Shown here piece by piece: positions 6,367 through 6,380 of a stretch of DNA of 6,380 nucleotides. The notes below the pieces were generated by a model, which made no database searches, was not told the origin of the DNA, and worked only from the letters and a program-made list of their open reading frames with translations. Source of the stretch: Clostridia bacterium (lineage in GTDB: Bacteria; Bacillota; Clostridia; Saccharofermentanales; UBA5734); contig JAGOFF010000133.1 of NCBI GenBank assembly GCA_017997315.1, positions 1 to 6,380 on the forward strand. The letters run 5' to 3'. Position 1 is the stretch's first letter. Every line of letters starts with the position of its first letter. A program made the position numbers and the translations under genes.

Positions 6367-6380
6367 AACAACAATACATG

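Overview
The window carries five protein genes, all on the minus strand and tightly packed: comEC, holA, an NADP-type icd, a small SEC-C protein gene and asnS. In the direction of transcription they run from the right edge to the left. Strong Shine-Dalgarno sequences, an asparaginyl-tRNA synthetase, the comEC-holA pair, the clostridial style of the isocitrate dehydrogenase and the Bacillota-type SEC-C protein all point to a GC-rich member of the Bacillota (Clostridia or a relative). This is inferred from protein style, not from any search.

Layout, right to left. comEC (6366 to 4159) encodes the DNA-uptake channel with its fused metallo-beta-lactamase-like domain. Its stop overlaps the TTG start of a holA-type reading frame inside a 51-bp unit that is repeated three times in tandem (about 4050-4202). 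holA (4060 to 2909), the clamp-loader delta subunit, most likely starts at the TTG in the last of these units, which has the best ribosome-binding site. After 45 bp comes icd (2863 to 1661). After 12 bp comes a 168-residue SEC-C zinc-motif protein (1648 to 1142), whose ribosome-binding site abuts the icd stop. After another 45 bp comes asnS (1096 to the left edge), cut off by the window end before its class II motif 3.

No rho-independent terminator is visible between any of the genes, so the five could be one transcript. The genes do not form a known pathway: DNA uptake, replication, TCA/glutamate metabolism and translation are mixed, as in a housekeeping operon. No tRNA, rRNA, CRISPR array, insertion sequence or phage gene was seen, and no non-coding stretch exceeds 50 bp. 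Long open frames on the plus strand, and the long upstream extension of the holA frame, are shadows caused by base composition.

The one clearly unusual element is the in-frame 51-bp triplication at the comEC/holA junction. Each unit repeats the comEC C-terminal codons, the comEC stop, a Shine-Dalgarno-like sequence and a holA start codon. This leaves three candidate in-frame holA starts and two free-standing 12-codon mini-reading frames between the genes. No wholly new system was found; four of the five genes are recognisable housekeeping or competence genes.
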